Below are positions 26,598 through 35,525 of a DNA stretch of 64,000 nucleotides, piece by piece. The position numbers were made by a program, and so were the translations under genes. The stretch covers positions 4,436,501-4,500,500 of the forward strand of contig NZ_AP017295.1 in NCBI RefSeq assembly GCF_001548375.1, in the 5' to 3' direction. The notes under the pieces were generated by a model. The model had not been told where the DNA came from, made no database searches, and was given only the letters and a program-made list of their open reading frames with translations. Source of the stretch: Nostoc sp. NIES-3756. GTDB lineage: Bacteria > Cyanobacteriota > Cyanobacteriia > Cyanobacteriales > Nostocaceae. The stretch's first letter is position 1. The number at the start of each line of letters is the position of its first letter.

Positions 26598-27578
26598 ATG
26601 GCTACTACTAGGTCTGTTGCGCTTGCGGGTTGGCGGCTGTTACAGCGTTTTGGCAAGCTTCTTAGCTCTCAAGGTGTGCTAATTATTCTTCTAAGTTTGG
26701 CTGTGTTTGCATCGTTTCGTTATGAAACCTTCCTCACACCGCTTAATCTAATGAACATCATGCGCCAAAACAGTATGCTGGCGCTGGTGGCGCTGGGTAT
26801 GACTGTAGTGATTCTGAGCGAGGGAATCGATTTATCGGTAGGTTCCTTGGTGGCTTTGGGTGGTGTGGTTGCGGCCATGTTGGCAGAACAAGGAAGCTTT
26901 GTAGCGATCGCCTGTGGTATTGCCAGCACTACGTTACTAGGAATGGTCAATGGTCTGCTTGTGTCCCGCGCACGCCTACAGCCGTTTGTTGTCACGTTAT
27001 TTACTGCTAGTGCTGCCCGAGGACTGGCGTTGAGCATTACTCAAGAGAGGTCGATTGCTTTACCTTCGAGTGCATCAGGGCTAGTTTGGCTCGGTAGGGG
27101 TTTTATAGGTTGGTTTCCTGTACCCGTGGTAATAGTTGCACTGTTATATCTTGTCACTTGGTTTGTACTGCACAGGAGCCGCTTAGGTCTGCACATATTC
27201 GCTATTGGTAATAATGAGGAAGCCTCCCGACTCATGGGGGTGAACCCAAAGCAAATAAAACTGGTAGTTTACACATTTAGCGGGTTGATGTCGGGGTTGG
27301 CTGGTGTTGTTTTGGCGGGTCGTTTAGGTGCAGGTCAACCTGTAGCCGGCTTTGGTTGGGAGACGGACGCGATCGCAGCCACAGTTATGGGAGGAACGTT
27401 TCTCTCAGGGGGTCAGGGTAGCGTATTCCCGACACTCATCGGTGTACTCTTACTAGGAATGATGTACAACCTGTTAAATCTTGAGGGAACTATTACCCCG
27501 TGGTGGCAGCTTGTGCTTCGTGGTGCATTGTTACTTCTGGTCGTACTCTTTCAAAAGCGTATCGCGCAGAAGCGTTAA
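26598..27578 (+). CDS. yjfF: Sugar ABC transporter permease, YjfF-like
   Basis: 326 residues, a second permease of the same family. The helices include LVALGMTVVILSEGIDLSVGSLVAL, with the coupling loop AIGNNEEASRLMGV and the late GGTFLSGGQGSVFPTLIGVLL. Its RBS AAGGAGATAT overlaps the end of the preceding gene, so the two are one operon and likely form a heterodimer as in E. coli YtfT/YjfF. The next gene is convergent, 9 bp away. Confidence 0.85.
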   Translation: MATTRSVALAGWRLLQRFGKLLSSQGVLIILLSLAVFASFRYETFLTPLNLMNIMRQNSMLALVALGMTVVILSEGIDLSVGSLVALGGVVAAMLAEQGSFVAIACGIASTTLLGMVNGLLVSRARLQPFVVTLFTASAARGLALSITQERSIALPSSASGLVWLGRGFIGWFPVPVVIVALLYLVTWFVLHRSRLGLHIFAIGNNEEASRLMGVNPKQIKLVVYTFSGLMSGLAGVVLAGRLGAGQPVAGFGWETDAIAATVMGGTFLSGGQGSVFPTLIGVLLLGMMYNLLNLEGTITPWWQLVLRGALLLLVVLFQKRIAQKR

Positions 27579-27587
27579 TGTTAACTT

Positions 27588-27920
27588 CTATCTTTGCAAT
27601 TGTTGTTGTAATTTCATTGTGTCCATCTGTTGTCTTTGTTGTTGCCTTAGTTGATCCATTCCCATTGGCACATTTTGCTGTTGCCTGATTTGATCCTGCA
27701 AACGAAATTGTTCGAGTCGTTGTTGCTGTTGTAATCTATATTGGTCTTGCTGCTGTCTAAAACTTTCCCATAATTTTTGAGAAGTTGATGGTTGGTTTAA
27801 GGGTTTTCTTTGTTGATACAAGTACTGTTGATTTTGAGATATCTGATTAGCGTTTGCCCTTACAGGAGAATAAATTCCTAAACCTATGGTCAGAATGATA
27901 AATAGTATCCCTGATTTCAT
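27588..27920 (-). CDS. Small exported glutamine-rich protein
   Basis: 110 residues from the ATG at 27920, chosen because it starts a clean signal peptide (MKSGILFIILTIGLG, then VRANA) and has GGAG 12 bases upstream. The mature part is mostly Gln, Arg and Leu (repeats such as RLQQQQRLEQFRLQDQ) and likely forms helices or coiled coil. No family was recognised and the function is unknown. Confidence 0.6.
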   Translation of the reverse strand: MKSGILFIILTIGLGIYSPVRANANQISQNQQYLYQQRKPLNQPSTSQKLWESFRQQQDQYRLQQQQRLEQFRLQDQIRQQQNVPMGMDQLRQQQRQQMDTMKLQQQLQR

Positions 27921-28090
27921 TGGTGATAAATACTCCATGCTGTTTTATCAAAATTGTCTTGCTAGAGAAATTTTGTTTATTACTAGATTTAATGATTAAT
28001 AAATAATTGTTTAAGTTAATATATTTAGCTTTACTTACTATTATACAAGCTAATTTTGGTTTAAATTCTTTCATTAGTGATATAAAGCTA

Positions 28091-28792
28091 CTAAAACTTA
28101 AAATATTTGAAAGATTTTAATTTAAAAAATAGTTGACTCAAGAAGTGTGTGCAATTAGTAGCGAAACGATAACATTTACGCACCCAATTTAAAGCCGAGT
28201 ATGGTACACGTAATCGCAGTGGGCATAACACAGGTAGATAAAACCAGTAATAAGCCCTTTTAAGGTTGACCCATTTTGAACAAGGTTCTTGATGCAGAAA
28301 ATCGGAAACGTCTACAACTAGTCCTCGCCCTTCGTGCATCATCACATTACGACCGTGGACATCATGGGGATATAGTCCTTGCTTTTTGGCGTAGTTCAGA
28401 GCTTCATCAATGTCCTTTATTACCTGCTTGGGAATTGGTAAACCTAAGTGCATACAATCGTAAAGCGTGGTTCCATAAAGTCGCTTCAAAACCAAAAAGC
28501 CATCCTGGGCATACAAACACTCAGAAAATGCCGGATGAGAACCTAAACGGCGGTAGACTTCTACTTCTTCTTCATAGCCTGGCCGTTTAGGAGCATAAAT
28601 TTTTACCACATAGTGAGGGTAGTCAGGGTGATAAAGTACGGCTGCATAATTTCCTCTGCCTAGTAGCTGCCAAGGTTGGGGAACATGGCAAACTTCAATT
28701 GGATCACGTGGATTGACACTTCTAATTTGTAAGCTAGGTAGAAGTGTTTGATAGATGCTTGCTTGAAAAGGTTGTGGCAGGGATTTGTCCAT
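28091..28792 (-). CDS. Protein-kinase-like protein
   Basis: About 233 residues from the only ATG start (an alternative TTG is 18 bases upstream). The N-terminal lobe shows LLGRGNYAAVLYHPDYPHYVVKIY, resembling a glycine-rich loop and VAIK-type lysine. The C-lobe shows GLYPHDVHGRNVMM, a match to the HxDxxxxN catalytic loop, then VVDVSDF in place of DFG. It is short and resembles atypical Ser/Thr or lipopolysaccharide-type kinases common in cyanobacteria. The substrate is unknown. Upstream is the divergent hydrolase gene. Confidence 0.65.
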   Translation of the reverse strand: MDKSLPQPFQASIYQTLLPSLQIRSVNPRDPIEVCHVPQPWQLLGRGNYAAVLYHPDYPHYVVKIYAPKRPGYEEEVEVYRRLGSHPAFSECLYAQDGFLVLKRLYGTTLYDCMHLGLPIPKQVIKDIDEALNYAKKQGLYPHDVHGRNVMMHEGRGLVVDVSDFLHQEPCSKWVNLKRAYYWFYLPVLCPLRLRVPYSALNWVRKCYRFATNCTHFLSQLFFKLKSFKYFKF

Positions 28793-28923
28793 ATTAGTAT
28801 TTAGCCCCAAACAACAAAGTAAACTACTTGCTCGAACTCAACGATTACGGCAACAGTGTAACTGAATTGTGTTTCAATTGTGCATGGAAATAACATTAAA
28901 TTCAGTAAATTTGCTATTAAAGC

Positions 28924-29829
28924 ATGAATAACTTCGTCACTCCACCCGAAAGACAAACAACGATGCAGCTTAAGGATAGTCGTAAGTTGGCGTGGTCTGA
29001 ATGGGGGCCTGTTGATGGAGTTCCTGTTCTGTTTTGTACAGGAGCAGGGATGAGCGGATGGCTAGGTTTTGGTACTAGTTATCTCCCAGAACTGGGATTG
29101 AGACTTATTGCTATTGACCGTCCTGGACTGGGTTTGTCTACTCCTCACCCTAAAAAAACTTTATCTTCTTGGGCAGATGACACGCAAGAGTTTATTCAAG
29201 CTCATAATCTCGATAATGTTCTCGCTGTTGGTTTTTCTCAAGGCGCACCGTTTGCTTTCACTCTGGCTGGATGCGGACTTGTTAAAGCCATAGCAATTGT
29301 CTCAGGACAGGATGAACTTTTTCACCCAAGTTTAAAACCGCTTTTGCATCCTGATGTTGCCAGAATGGTTACTGCTATTGAACAAGATGCGGTAGAGTTC
29401 GAGCGACAATTTGCACAGATAGCTACAGCAGATGGACTGTGGCAGTTAATTATTAATATGAGTGCAGAATGCGATGGGCTACGCCCCACCTTCGGTGATC
29501 GCCACTTATACCAAAGTGATCTATTCGCTCCAGCATACCAACAAGCGTTGAAAGAAGGTTTTGCTCAAGGCGCAAACGGGTACACACGCGACTTAGTAAA
29601 TGCGCTGAGTCCCTGGCCGGTAAAATTAGAGGATATCAATGTTCCTGTAAATTTGTGGTATGGTGCTTTAGATACCAGTACAGTTCACTCCCCTGATTTT
29701 GGTGCAACTTTGGCTTTACGCTTACCAAATGTTTCACATATTGTAGATCCTCAACAAGGAGGTTCAATTCTGTGGACAAGGGCTAGAGATATTCTTGCCA
29801 AACTGAAGTCTTATGTTTCTCTTACTTGA
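28924..29829 (+). CDS. Alpha/beta hydrolase
   Basis: 301 residues with the alpha/beta-hydrolase fold. The oxyanion-side strand LFCTGAGMSGW is followed by DRPGLGLS, and the nucleophile elbow GFSQGAP has Ser105. The acid is probably in YGALDTSTVH and the histidine in NVSHIVD. The substrate is unknown. The following acetyltransferase gene starts 3 bases after the stop, so the two are co-transcribed. Confidence 0.8.
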   Translation: MNNFVTPPERQTTMQLKDSRKLAWSEWGPVDGVPVLFCTGAGMSGWLGFGTSYLPELGLRLIAIDRPGLGLSTPHPKKTLSSWADDTQEFIQAHNLDNVLAVGFSQGAPFAFTLAGCGLVKAIAIVSGQDELFHPSLKPLLHPDVARMVTAIEQDAVEFERQFAQIATADGLWQLIINMSAECDGLRPTFGDRHLYQSDLFAPAYQQALKEGFAQGANGYTRDLVNALSPWPVKLEDINVPVNLWYGALDTSTVHSPDFGATLALRLPNVSHIVDPQQGGSILWTRARDILAKLKSYVSLT

Positions 29830-29832
29830 GCA

Positions 29833-30405
29833 ATGGTTGTTAAAAATCTGAACTATGTAATTCGTCCACTCACGCAGCAAGACGAGCCTTTTTTGTGGCA
29901 GATGCTTTACGAAGCAGCGCATCTAGCAGAAGAAGGTAATTTAACAGTGCAGGATGCGATGAATCATCCTGAGTTGCTCAAGTATGTAGAAAATTGGGGT
30001 TTGCCGGGTGACATGGGTTTTGCTGCTACCTTAGTTGATAGTGATGTATCTGTAGGGGCTGCATGGTTGCGCTTGTTCACCAAAGACAATCAAGGATATG
30101 GTTATATTGATGACCAAACACCCGAACTAGCGATGGCGTTCCGCCCAGCAAAGCTGAACGCTACTCTACCACAATATAGAAATCAAGGTATAGGAACAAA
30201 GCTAATCACTCATTTAATTACAGCAGCTAAAGTTGTTTATCCTGCGATAGCGTTAAGTAGCAGAAAATCAAACCCAGCTTTGCGTTTATATCAACGCTTG
30301 GGTTGGCAAATAGTTCCTGGTAGTGAAACTGTTAACCGAGTAGGTAGCATATCTTTAAAGATGAAATTAGATTTGGCAACGATGCTAGAAGCTAGTACAA
30401 ATTAA
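29833..30405 (+). CDS. GNAT-family N-acetyltransferase
   Basis: 190 residues. The acetyl-CoA-binding motif A is visible as YRNQGIGTKLITHLI, followed by a late SNPALRLYQRLGWQ motif B, both typical of GNAT enzymes. The substrate cannot be inferred. It is translationally close to the hydrolase gene before it and ends at a perfect palindrome that separates it from the convergent binding-protein gene. Confidence 0.8.
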   Translation: MVVKNLNYVIRPLTQQDEPFLWQMLYEAAHLAEEGNLTVQDAMNHPELLKYVENWGLPGDMGFAATLVDSDVSVGAAWLRLFTKDNQGYGYIDDQTPELAMAFRPAKLNATLPQYRNQGIGTKLITHLITAAKVVYPAIALSSRKSNPALRLYQRLGWQIVPGSETVNRVGSISLKMKLDLATMLEASTN

Positions 30406-30411
30406 AGGTTT

Positions 30412-30437
30412 GTAGTAAGGACTTAAGTCCTTACTAC
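30412..30437. terminator. Perfect 26-bp palindrome between convergent genes
   Basis: GTAGTAAGGACTT followed immediately by its reverse complement. It lies between the stops of two converging genes and could act as a two-way terminator, though no long T run follows. The same repeat type recurs elsewhere (48.36 kb). Confidence 0.45.
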
Positions 30438-30447
30438 GAACTTGTAT

Positions 30448-32196
30448 TTATTTTTGTTGCCAATCTTTAATATTCCAAGTATCAGTATCCCACGGAGTTA
30501 AATTCACGCCCACTAGTCTATTGCTAACACCATTAACATCAGCACGAGCAATTAAAGGAATAAGTCCTATATCTTTGAACAATAAATCATTCATCTGAAT
30601 AAATAGCTGCCGACGTTTTTCTGGGTTTAATTCTGTATTGGATTGTTGCCACAGTTTGTCATATTCAGGATTACAGTAACGAGAATAATTTGGTTTTGAC
30701 CAATTATTCTTTTTTTGAGGAATCTCGTCACAAGTGAATCCCTTCATATATGCACCTGGATCTGGGTTGTTATTACCCGTACTCAACATTTGTAAATCAG
30801 CTTGAAAGCGGTTAAGGGCATCTGGGTTAGATGGATCTCCAGAAAAGAAGATACTCCCATCAACGCTTTTAAGTTCTACACCCACACCTATCGATGTTAA
30901 CGATTGTTTGATAATTTCTTGAGTCTTTTGACGTACTGGATTTACAGATGTCTGAAACAAAACATTCATCTCAACGCCATTTTTATCTCTGGTTCCGTTA
31001 CCATTTGTATCCTTCCATCCAGCCTCATCTAATAAATCAGCAGCTTTTTTCAAATTAAATTCGTATTTAGTATTTGGCGAATTATAAATATCTGGTGCTA
31101 CTAAAATATTGGCGGCAGGACGACCACTTACACCATATAATTGTTGATTAATTGTGTCTCTGTCAATTGCATAGTTAAAAGCTTGACGCACCTTAATATC
31201 TTGGAAGAAAGGATGCGGAAATTCTAAGCTAGACCTTTCACCATCTTTTGTTTGTTTATTAGGGTCGGTATGATTAACAGCAATGCGTTCTAAAAACGAT
31301 CCAAAACTAATATCTAATCTGCCTTTACCTGCTGCTTCTAATTGCTTAAGAATAGGCGCTTCTACTTGCAAATTCCAAGCATAATCTACATCTCCAGTTT
31401 GCAGCACGGCTCTAGCGGCTGAGGTCGCATCACCACCACCTTTAAGTTCTACTCGCTTAAAGAAAGGTTTATTAGCTTCGCGGAACGAAGTATTAGCTTC
31501 ATAAATAATGGTGTCGCCGGGTTTAAATTCTACCACTCTATAAGGCCCTGTACCCACAGGAATCAAGTTAGCTGGAGCTTCTCTGGCGTTGCTACCGTTA
31601 AATTTCTCAAAGATATGGCGGGGAAGAATCATGCCGTTTAAGCCGACAAAAGGTAGCGACCAAGCTGGGTTGGGTTTTTGAAAATTAATTTTGACAGTGT
31701 GGTCATCAATGGCTTGGACGCTGGAAACTGCATCATAATTGGCAAAGGTGGTAGAACCAACAGCTGAATTGGCAATAAATTGGTAAGTAAATACGACATC
31801 CGCCGCCGTAAAAGGTTGACCATCAGACCATTTAACGCCTTGCTTGAGTTTCCAAGTAACTGATCTGCCATCTTTGGCTATACCACCATTTTCTGGAGTG
31901 GGAATTTCTGCGGCTAAAAACAGAACTAATTTACCGTCTTTATCATAGCTGGCAAGGGGTTCATAAACGATGCGACTAGCTTCAAAGTCTTTGGTTCCTT
32001 GGGCTAGATGAGGATTAAGAATCGTGGGTGCTTGCCAATACAGTAGCCGTAAGGTGTCGCCAGCACTGCTGTTTGTTGCTGGTGTAGAGGTTGTAGAGGT
32101 GTTAGCCTGTGGAGAAGAACAAGCAGCGAGTAAAAATGTGTTTAGCAACGACCAAGCAACAATTTGACTCCGACAAGATTTATTAAAAATGCCCAT
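30448..32196 (-). CDS. Peptide/nickel-type ABC transporter substrate-binding lipoprotein
   Basis: 582 residues of the SBP_bac_5 family (DppA/OppA/NikA-like). The signal peptide ends in lipobox LLAAC (Cys26), then a Ser/Thr-rich linker. Family features include the LRLLYWQAPTILNPHLAQGTK start, the VTWKLKQGVKWSDGQPFTAADVVFTYQF segment, RQAFNYAIDRDTIN and the late DKLWQQSNTELNPEKRRQLF. It binds a peptide or similar ligand in the periplasm. No permease or ATPase gene is next to it, so it is an orphan. A structured intergenic element lies about 270 bp upstream. Confidence 0.85.
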   Translation of the reverse strand: MGIFNKSCRSQIVAWSLLNTFLLAACSSPQANTSTTSTPATNSSAGDTLRLLYWQAPTILNPHLAQGTKDFEASRIVYEPLASYDKDGKLVLFLAAEIPTPENGGIAKDGRSVTWKLKQGVKWSDGQPFTAADVVFTYQFIANSAVGSTTFANYDAVSSVQAIDDHTVKINFQKPNPAWSLPFVGLNGMILPRHIFEKFNGSNAREAPANLIPVGTGPYRVVEFKPGDTIIYEANTSFREANKPFFKRVELKGGGDATSAARAVLQTGDVDYAWNLQVEAPILKQLEAAGKGRLDISFGSFLERIAVNHTDPNKQTKDGERSSLEFPHPFFQDIKVRQAFNYAIDRDTINQQLYGVSGRPAANILVAPDIYNSPNTKYEFNLKKAADLLDEAGWKDTNGNGTRDKNGVEMNVLFQTSVNPVRQKTQEIIKQSLTSIGVGVELKSVDGSIFFSGDPSNPDALNRFQADLQMLSTGNNNPDPGAYMKGFTCDEIPQKKNNWSKPNYSRYCNPEYDKLWQQSNTELNPEKRRQLFIQMNDLLFKDIGLIPLIARADVNGVSNRLVGVNLTPWDTDTWNIKDWQQK

Positions 32197-32466
32197 ATTG
32201 AATTTTCTCTAAACGTGTTAGTTATCGCGTTGATTATGGTAGCTAGTTAAACCTGGATAACTATTTATATTTGCTCCGTGACAAATAATACTACTTTTTT
32301 TAAATGCTGTTTTAAAATACCCATTGATTTTAGTTATTGTCTTTTATTGAGTTAATTGGGCGAGGGAAGATAAGAGATGTAGGATTTTATGCGTACAAAC
32401 AGTGTGTGAAAGCGTATGAAAATAACTAATGATTTCTAAATTTTGGCATTTTGGCAACTGGGTCAA

Positions 32467-32551
32467 AATTGCCCATGATAGTTTTAAAAGAATTGCAAGG
32501 ATTGATATTTTTCATATCCTCAGCACGGTTAGATGACCGTTGTGGGCAATT
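32467..32551. other. Candidate structured RNA element (three-stem)
   Basis: The outer stem is AATTGCCCA (32467-32475) with TGGGCAATT (32543-32551). It encloses two small hairpins, AGGAT/ATCCT (32498-32520) and ACGGT/ACCGT (32525-32540). The arrangement is a multibranch fold. It could be a leader on the minus strand for the binding-protein gene, or part of a small RNA ending at the plus-strand terminator at 32637. No known riboswitch was recognised. Confidence 0.35.
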
Positions 32552-32610
32552 ATTAAATTTATTAACCTATTTTCTAAATTCCAAGGTGTATTGCCACTTT
32601 CAAGCTATTT

Positions 32611-32637
32611 AGGCGGGGTCAAACCCGTCTTTTTTTT
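32611..32637 (+). terminator. Rho-independent terminator without an upstream gene
   Basis: Stem AGGCGGG / CCCGTCT with loop GTCAAA and a run of eight T. No plus-strand gene precedes it, which hints at a small RNA or a decayed gene. Confidence 0.6.
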
Positions 32638-32647
32638 AGCTATTAAT

Positions 32648-32670
32648 AAAAAAAGGCAGATTAAACTGCC
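32648..32670 (-). terminator. Rho-independent terminator on the minus strand
   Basis: On the minus strand, GGCAG / CTGCC with a six-base loop followed by seven T. It could end transcripts from the acyltransferase gene at 32957-34084. Confidence 0.55.
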
Positions 32671-32808
32671 CTAAATGTGATTATTAATACTATAAAGTGA
32701 ATAAATCAGCTTTTTTGGCGTTTAGATACAGTCTATAGGAAGATGCGATCGCCTGGAAATTAAAGGTACATTATTTCGGGATGTTGTTATGCACTGGATT
32801 TATAGAGA

Positions 32809-32837
32809 GGTTTGGTGGTGAACCAAACCTTTTTTTT
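32809..32837 (+). terminator. Second plus-strand terminator without an upstream gene
   Basis: Stem GGTTTGGT / ACCAAACC, loop GGTGA, followed by eight T. About 170 bp separate it from the preceding plus-strand terminator, so a short non-coding transcript could lie between. Confidence 0.6.
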
Positions 32838-32956
32838 GTTTATAAGCTGCACATTTCATTTTTTGAGTGTTGACTGCCAACGCTCAAGAAATATTATAAG
32901 TAAATGTGTAAATTTAATGTGTCGTAGCTTACAATTCATCAGTTTCAACGACCAAT

Positions 32957-34084
32957 TTAAACCTTGAGAAACCAACGCTGGCGATACATGAAGACGGCGA
33001 CAGCCCACCATAACAAAACCGTAACTAAGGCGAATAATAGTGAACCGTTGAAGGTTCCAGCCCAGGAGGCGAAAACGTTTTGGTATATCCAGTTGTAAGT
33101 GCTGGGGGCTGTATCACCTGTGCCGATTTTGGTTCTGACGAGAATTTTGATTAATAAAACTGATGCGACGAAAATTGCGATCGCATTTAACCCCATAATT
33201 TCAAAAGGTTTACTCCAACGTTTGATTAATCTAACTTCGATTAGCTCATAACAAGCTGCTAATAGTAATAATGCCCAGCCACTGGTAAACACAACATAAG
33301 AACTAGTCCATAATTTTTTATTAATTGGAAATACCCATCCCCAAGCCCAACCAATAATTAAACAACCAATACCAAATAATGCTAGTCCTACACTTGTACG
33401 TGTTTGCACTGACTGTTTGCGTATCCAATCCCCAGTAAAATAACCAGCCAACACGCTAACAATAGCAGGAATTGTGCTGAAAAGCCCCTCTGGGTCTCCT
33501 AAGTTTTTGAAACCATCCCCGGCATACAGATGAGCTTTTGGTATAATCAATCGGTCAATGTAAGCCCCAAAGTTGCCTTCTCTTGTCAACACACCAGCAC
33601 CATAACCGGGTACAGGAATGTACATCATTGCTAACCAATAGCCAACAAGTAAAACGCCAGCGAGTATCCATTGTCCTTTGCGCGGTAGTTTAAGAACTGC
33701 CAAGGAAGCAAATAAGTAACTAAGACTGATACGCTGTAACACCCCCATAATGCGGATGTTGCTTAAATCAAACGTCCATATACCCTTATTCCAAAAGCCA
33801 TTGAGTAACAAACCCAAAACAAAGAGAATAGCAGCGCGGCGGAGGATACGCCCGTATACCGCAGAGTTCGGTTTATTCTCCTGGGTGTACTTGGATAAAG
33901 AAAAAGTCATTGCCACACCAACAATAAATAAGAAAAAAGGAAATACTAAATCAGTTGGTGTGCAACCATGCCAGTCAGCATGAGCTAAAGGGGGATAAAC
34001 ATCATCTGCAACTCCCGCCATATTGACGAGAATCATCCCTGCAATAGTAATACCACGAAATACATCAAGCGAAGTCAGGCGCAT
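32957..34084 (-). CDS. Membrane acyltransferase, HGSNAT/COG4299-like
   Basis: 375 residues with about ten membrane helices. It opens with RLTSLDVFRGITIAGMILVN, then HADWHGCTPTDLVFPFFLFIVGVAMTFSL, which is the signature of the heparan-alpha-glucosaminide N-acetyltransferase-like family (COG4299). Eukaryotic members transfer an acetyl group across a membrane to a sugar; bacterial substrates are unknown, probably cell-envelope glycans. It is a single gene, divergent from the Uma2 gene. Confidence 0.8.
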   Translation of the reverse strand: MRLTSLDVFRGITIAGMILVNMAGVADDVYPPLAHADWHGCTPTDLVFPFFLFIVGVAMTFSLSKYTQENKPNSAVYGRILRRAAILFVLGLLLNGFWNKGIWTFDLSNIRIMGVLQRISLSYLFASLAVLKLPRKGQWILAGVLLVGYWLAMMYIPVPGYGAGVLTREGNFGAYIDRLIIPKAHLYAGDGFKNLGDPEGLFSTIPAIVSVLAGYFTGDWIRKQSVQTRTSVGLALFGIGCLIIGWAWGWVFPINKKLWTSSYVVFTSGWALLLLAACYELIEVRLIKRWSKPFEIMGLNAIAIFVASVLLIKILVRTKIGTGDTAPSTYNWIYQNVFASWAGTFNGSLLFALVTVLLWWAVAVFMYRQRWFLKV

Positions 34085-34219
34085 GGACAGAATTTTGTAT
34101 TAGATGAGTAATAAAGTATCTAAACAACCTTCCATGTTGCAGAGAATTAATTAATTTTTACAACCTGGCTCACACACGGCTTACGCTAAACTATATGCAA
34201 AAACAGACTGGAGACTCTA

Positions 34220-34813
34220 ATGACCCCAGCAGTAGCCACACCTCTAAAAGAATCACCCCTGTTATTTGAGGGGCTTACCTGGAGAGAGTTTAAAGCAGTT
34301 GAGCAATTACTAGACCGCCCAGGATATCGGCTCTCTTTTTTGGACGGAGTTTTGGAGATCCGGAGAATGCCTGGAGAAGCACACGAAACTGTTAAGAAAA
34401 GAATTGCAGCCTTGTTAGAACTTTACCTGCTCATGGCAGGTTTTGACTTTACCCCAACTGGCTCAATGACCTTGGAAAGTGAAGCGGGTGCTGTTAAGCG
34501 TGAAGCAGATGAATCTTATAAACTTGCCCCTGGTCGAGTACGTCCTGATTTAGCTATTGAAGTAGTGTTTACCAGTGGGGGGATCAACAAACTAGAAGCA
34601 TACAAGCGGCTGTTGATTCCTGAGGTGTGGTTTTGGGAAGATGGAGTACTAGAAGTGTATCACCTGCGTTTAGAGGGCAATGCTCTACGCTATGAAAAGA
34701 TTTCTACTAGTGAAGAAGTTAAAGGTATCGATTTAGATTTGTTGTTACGTTGCATCAATATGGTGAATCACGTTGATGCTATCAAAACCTTTCAGCAGGC
34801 GATACAGAAGTAG
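34220..34813 (+). CDS. Uma2-family (DUF820) putative endonuclease
   Basis: 197 residues. The C-terminal part has the PD-(D/E)XK-like core of the Uma2/DUF820 family: RPDLAIEVVFTSGGINKLEAYKRLLIPEVWFWEDG, in which D, E and K are the likely metal site. This family is massively expanded in cyanobacteria and its biological role is unclear. RBS GGAGA precedes the ATG. A repeat-rich spacer of about 150 bp follows. Confidence 0.85.
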   Translation: MTPAVATPLKESPLLFEGLTWREFKAVEQLLDRPGYRLSFLDGVLEIRRMPGEAHETVKKRIAALLELYLLMAGFDFTPTGSMTLESEAGAVKREADESYKLAPGRVRPDLAIEVVFTSGGINKLEAYKRLLIPEVWFWEDGVLEVYHLRLEGNALRYEKISTSEEVKGIDLDLLLRCINMVNHVDAIKTFQQAIQK

Positions 34814-34962
34814 GGGATGAGGGAGATGAGGAGTAACCCACCCCTAGCCCCTCCCAGGAGGTGAATATATGGACTGTTGACTGTTGACTATGGACTAATG
34901 ACCAATGACCAATGACCAATGACTATAGAATATAAAGAAATGTATAATTTTTTAATTTTTAT

Positions 34963-35424
34963 ATGCCAGTCAAAGTTGGAGATACTGCGCCTGATTTTAC
35001 CTTACCTGCACAAAATGGCTCATCGGTGAGCCTGAGTGATTTTCGCGGCAAAAAAGCTGTGGTGCTGTACTTTTATCCCAAAGATGATACACCAGGATGT
35101 ACAGCAGAATCTTGTGCTTTCCGCGATCGCTATGAAGTTTTTCAAACGGCTGGTGCTGAGATTATTGGTGTCAGTGGTGACTCTAACGAATCTCACCAGC
35201 GATTTGCTACTAAATACAATCTACCTTTTACATTGTTGAGCGACAAAGGCGACCAAGTACGCAAACTTTACGGTGCAACAGCCGCATTTGGTTTGTTTCC
35301 CGGTCGCGTTACCTACGTCATCGACCAACAAGGAGTTGTGCAGTACGTTTTTGATTCAATGTTCAACTTCCAAGGACATGTGGAAGAAGCGTTGAAGACT
35401 CTACAACAGTTGGCGGCGAAGTAG
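34963..35424 (+). CDS. prxQ: Peroxiredoxin Q (BCP-type)
   Basis: 153 residues, normal for PrxQ/BCP. The peroxidatic Cys46 lies in [11 protein letters not shown] and the resolving Cys51 five residues later, the atypical two-cysteine arrangement of this group. Other stretches are [11 protein letters not shown] at the start and [14 protein letters not shown]. It reduces peroxides in the cytosol using thioredoxin. A hairpin-forming purine/pyrimidine repeat follows the stop at once. Confidence 0.92.
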   Translation: MPVKVGDTAPDFTLPAQNGSSVSLSDFRGKKAVVLYFYPKDDTPGCTAESCAFRDRYEVFQTAGAEIIGVSGDSNESHQRFATKYNLPFTLLSDKGDQVRKLYGATAAFGLFPGRVTYVIDQQGVVQYVFDSMFNFQGHVEEALKTLQQLAAK

Positions 35425-35525
35425 GAGAGATGGGGGAGTGGGGGGAGTAGGGGAAGATGGGGGAGACAAAGAATAACTTCTTCCTCATCTCCCTCATCTC
35501 CCTCATCTTCCTCATCCCCACTCCC
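35425..35525. repeat. Purine/pyrimidine hairpin repeat, intergenic copy
   Basis: A GGGGGAGT-type purine arm, a short A-rich loop containing TAACTTCT, and a pyrimidine arm of CTCATCTCC units. The same layout occurs inside the copper ATPase gene (51149-51237) and, less clearly, at 2790-2900 and 58920-59030. Confidence 0.75.

Larger units (their letters stand above)
32197..32956. other. Non-coding region with several hairpins
   Basis: No open frame with coding features was seen. It holds a branched inverted-repeat element (32467-32551), two plus-strand terminators and one minus-strand terminator, described separately. Confidence 0.6.
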
